A stretch of 64,000 bases of DNA from Vigna angularis (taxonomy: Eukaryota; Streptophyta; Magnoliopsida; Fabales; Fabaceae): NCBI RefSeq assembly GCF_016808095.1, contig NC_068971.1, positions 46,870,131 to 46,934,130 on the forward strand, read 5' to 3'. Numbering within the stretch: the stretch's first letter is position 1; each line of letters begins with the position of its first letter. The position numbers were made by a program, and so were the translations under genes. This document shows positions 60,901 through 64,000 of this stretch, one piece after another. The notes below the pieces were generated by a model that was given only the letters and a program-made list of their open reading frames with translations, ran no database searches and was not told the origin of the DNA.

Positions 60901-63027
60901 ACCCCAAGTCGGTGGATTTCTCTGATGCACGAGGCAAATAAAACTTCTCCATACATTGTCTCGGATTCCCGAGCATACTTAGATTATGATATGTTTGTGT
61001 TGTTGTCAGGCCCAACAATTGTTGCCATTTCTGTGGCTTTTGATAATGCGGAAAATAAAGAGGTATATCAAAGATGTATGGATGGATTCTTAGTTGCTGC
61101 TAAGATATCAGCCCACTATCGTCTTGAAAACGTACTTGATGATCTGGTTGTGTGCATCTGTAAGTTCATTACCATTTTGGATCCATTATCAGTTGAGGAT
61201 TCTGTCCTGGCCTTGGGAGATGACACAAAAGTAAGAATTGCAACTGAGACAGTTTTCACTATTGCAAATAGGTATGGTGATTACATCCGCACAGGGTGGA
61301 GGAGTATTCTTGATTGTATTTTAATATTTTACAAGTTAGGCCTCCTTCCTCCTCGCTTGGCCAGTGATGCAGCTGACGAGTCTCAGGTAACTACAGAAAT
61401 TGGACATGGAAAATCTAACTCATATTCTATAGTGTCATCTAATCTTCAATATATTGCTCCAAAGAGATCCTCAGGATTAATTAGTAGGTTTAGTCAACTC
61501 TTATCACTTGGTTCTGAAGATATACAATCAATACCGACAAAAGAACAGCTGGCTGCTCATCAGCAAGCTACACAAGCAATTCAGAAGTGTCACATTGATA
61601 GCATATTCACTGAGAGTAAATTTCTGCAAGCTGAATCTCTATTGAATCTTGAAAGAGCACTCATCAATGCTGGAGCTCAACATCTGAAAGGAAACAGAAT
61701 ACGTGAGGATGAAGAGTCTTCAGTTTTCTGCCTGGAGTTATTGGTGGCAATTACTCTGAATAACAGGGACAGAGTTGTACTTCTTTGGAAGGGTGTTTAT
61801 GAACACATATCCAATATTATTCAGTCAACTGTGATACCCTGTGCCCTGGTTGAAAAGGCTATTTTTGGACTTCTTAGAATTTGCCACCGCTTACTTCCCT
61901 ACAAAGAGAACATTACCGATGAACTTTTGAGGTCCCTGCAACTTGTTTTGAAGCTTGACGCACTAGTTGCAGATGCATACTATGAGCAGATTACACGGGA
62001 AGTCGGTTGCCTTGTGAAGGCAAATGCTTCTCGTATTAGATCTCAGTCTGGATGGCGGACTATTACAGCTCTGCTCTCAATCACTTCTAGACACCTGGAA
62101 TCATCTGAGGCTGGATTTGATGCGCTGCTGTTCATTATGTCTGATGGTGCTCACTTGCACCCTGCTAATTACATTCTCTGTGTAGATGCTGCAAGACAGT
62201 TTGCCGAGTCTCGTGTGGGACAGGTAGATCGGTCTATAATTGCACTAGATCTTATGGCAAGTTCTGTCAATTCCTTAGAAAAATGGTCGAGTAATGCTAA
62301 AAAAACTGCGAAACAACAGGAAGTGGAAAAGATGTTGCAGGATATTGGGGAGATGTGGTTTACGCTAGTGCAGGGACTGAGCAAGGTATCTTTGGACCAG
62401 AGAGAGGAGGTTAGAAACCATGCATTGTTATGTTTGCAGAAGTGCTTGAAAGGAACTGTTGGGACTCACCTCCCACGTGATTTGTGGTTGACATGTTTTG
62501 ATCAAGTGATCTTTACTGTGCTCGAAGACCTGCTTGAAATTGCGCAGTTGCATTCTCAAAAGGTCTACCCAAACATAGAAGGAACACTTGTTATTGCCTT
62601 AAAGCTTGTGTTTGAAGTTTTCCTCCAGTTACTCCTAGAACTATCACAATTGGCGTCCTTCTGCAAACTATGGGAGGGTGTTCTAAGCTGTATGGAAAAA
62701 TGTGTGAAGATGAAAATTAAAGGAAGAAGAAGTGAGGAGCTTCAAGAGCTTGTGCCTGAGCTTCTGAAGTACACTTTGCTTGTTATGAAATCTGGAGACA
62801 TACTAGTGCAGATTAATAATGGTTCGGGAGAAAATAGTTTGTGGGAACTGACATGGCTACATATGAAGAATATTGCTCCCTCATTGCAATCTGAGGTGTT
62901 TCCTGAGCAAGATCCGGAGCAGCTACAGCACAGACAGGTTAAAGCAGTTGAAAGTTTGGGATCTGATGCAAACATTTCCGATCCTTCAAATGAAAAAGAG
63001 GGCAACGATGTAGTTGAGATCAGTTAG
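57997..63027 (+). CDS. GNOM-type ARF guanine-nucleotide exchange factor (GBF class, 2 coding exons, 1465 aa)
   Basis: Exons are 57997-58722 and 59356-63027; the 633-bp intron is GT-AG, phase 0. GNOM is 1451 aa. The protein activates ARF GTPases on Golgi/endosomal membranes. Order: DCB dimerisation domain at about 1-240 (AVLAVMRRNVRWG, YLQPFLDVIRSDET, SNQHVCTIVNTCF); HUS domain at about 310-500 (LINSAIELGG, QLEAFFSCIILRLAQ); Sec7 at about 555-750 with FRLPGES carrying the catalytic Glu657 (GNOM Glu658); then the HDS region up to WELTWLHMKNIAPS. At position 695 it has Leu in SIILLNTD where GNOM has Met696, the residue that decides brefeldin A sensitivity. The protein may therefore be a GNL1-type or GNOM-paralogous resistant form. 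Which of these cannot be told without a tree. The linker at about 243-300 is variable in the family. Confidence 0.95.
59111..59130 (+). other. G-quadruplex motif in the ARF-GEF intron
   Basis: Four G runs separated by single T bases (GGGGTGGGGTGGGGTGGGGG) on the coding strand, so it would also be present in the pre-mRNA. Single-base loops favour a very stable parallel quadruplex. The rest of the intron is AT-rich. Confidence 0.85.
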
Positions 63028-63768
63028 TTCTAGCTGACAGTGTCTAAGCAACTTGAATTGGTTTTTCTGTGTCCCAATGAACACCCCCCACAATCTTAGT
63101 CTAACCTTGATCAATTTTCATTTTTGTATCTTGAGGTTGTGCGGGCGTTATAGCTAATTATGCAGTAGATGACATTATTAATGTGGTTGGAGCAGGTTGG
63201 TCATGCTAAGCATGAAGTGAAGTTGCCTGTTATTTGGTATTCTCTCTTTCTCATAATTGCCACAGGGACTTTTGGTTGGAGATATGTTATACTGTATAGA
63301 TACACTGAAATTATAAAGCATCAGTATTTCTTTCTAGGTTGTACAGAACTCAAAATTATCTCTTTTTGTATTGACTGGGACATGTATTTACCCTGTATGT
63401 TAGCGATGTAAACAACATATTTTAGATGATCATAAATATACACACACATGTTAAGATTATTAAATGTACTTGGGAACAAGTGTTGTTATATAGACTTTGG
63501 CTCTGTTTCTACAGAGGGTCAAATCGTTTTTGGTTTAAGCAAAATTAATTTGCTGTTGATCAATGTATTCCCTTTTTCGTGCCACACTCAATTTCAACCA
63601 CTGATATCACTTTGAAAATTGTGTTGTTTTCGTAGAACCAAGAAACACGGGTTTTTACCCCATTTAATAATTGTTTGTGGAGATTGAATTTCATCAATTT
63701 AATTGATGGGTTAAAGTTTGCATTAAATAAATCAAGTACATTAGTTTCTTGTGAATAGTCCTTTATCA

Positions 63769-63770
<2 letters not shown>
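63028..63770 (+). other. 3' region of the ARF-GEF gene
   Basis: Immediately after the stop at 63025-63027 the sequence stays of mixed composition for some 500 bases, as expected for a 3' UTR. No further gene seen. Confidence 0.4.

Positions 63771-63815
<45 letters not shown>
63771..63815. repeat. (TA)n microsatellite
   Basis: About 22 TA units. A second tract starts at about 63976 and runs off the window end. Confidence 0.95.
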
Positions 63816-63821
<6 letters not shown>

Positions 63822-63975
63822 TAAGTGAACTAAAAATATAAGATTGCAAACTTTTGAATGTTCACTTAAAATTTGGTATATTATAATTGAAATAATATTT
63901 TACATTCATGTTTTTTTATTAAATTAAATGATGATTTATTAAATTTGTGTTGTTAAAGTTATATATTCTGTCAGT

Positions 63976-64000
63976 ATATATATATATATATATATATATA
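63976..64000. repeat. (TA)n microsatellite at window end
   Basis: TA dinucleotides continuing to the last base, so the tract is cut by the window edge. Confidence 0.9.

Overview
This is plant nuclear DNA: AT-rich intergenic sequence, spliced genes with GT-AG introns, long (TA)n and (TAA)n microsatellites and many transposable-element remnants. The coding sequences and the repeat families look like a legume, probably Phaseoleae (the group of Vigna, Phaseolus and Glycine). That placement is from memory of family sequences and was not checked by a search.

Seven protein-coding genes can be assembled exon by exon, all with intact reading frames: (1) a clade A protein phosphatase 2C of the PP2CA/AHG3 type on the minus strand (1419-2999), a negative regulator of abscisic acid signalling, with an ABRE cluster in its promoter and a GC-AG third intron; (2) cytosolic ribosomal protein eL37 on the plus strand (24630-25159); (3, 4) two tandem minus-strand tropinone-reductase-like short-chain dehydrogenases (29197-33745 and 39080-40571) with identical exon lengths; (5) a thylakoid lumenal 15 kDa pentapeptide-repeat protein on the plus strand (44066-46704); (6) a DUF1644 zinc-binding protein on the minus strand (48638-49642), probably with a long intron in its 5' UTR; (7) a GNOM-type ARF-GEF on the plus strand (57997-63027). 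The genes do not form one pathway; this is an ordinary plant gene neighbourhood shaped by transposons.

The mobile-element content is the most informative part. Four terminal-inverted-repeat elements (9772-10076, 20383-21895, 23065-24504, 26438-27889) are each flanked by a perfect 9-bp direct repeat, as expected for Mutator-like elements (MULEs). A fifth related copy (21968-23060) has the third one inserted into its end. None encodes a recognisable transposase. The 1.45-kb element at 26438 has a GC-rich core, making it a Pack-MULE candidate. Three solo LTRs of one 2.5-2.7 kb family lie at 14119-16670 (one orientation) and at 30311-32854 and 35691-38407 (the other). One of them fills most of intron 2 of the first dehydrogenase gene. 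Two older probable solo LTRs of another family and a TRIM-like remnant are also present.

Layout: 1-5250 PP2C gene, promoter and upstream sequence; 5250-14100 AT-rich sequence with TRIM, tandem-duplication and MULE remnants; 14119-19614 two LTR families; 19615-24504 AT-rich MULE cluster ending next to the eL37 promoter; 24526-25159 eL37; 26438-27889 Pack-MULE candidate; 29197-40571 dehydrogenase pair with solo LTRs; 41361-43166 old LTR; 44066-49642 lumenal protein and DUF1644 gene; 52350-56700 AT-rich spacer; 56700-63027 ARF-GEF leader and gene; the window ends inside a (TA)n tract.
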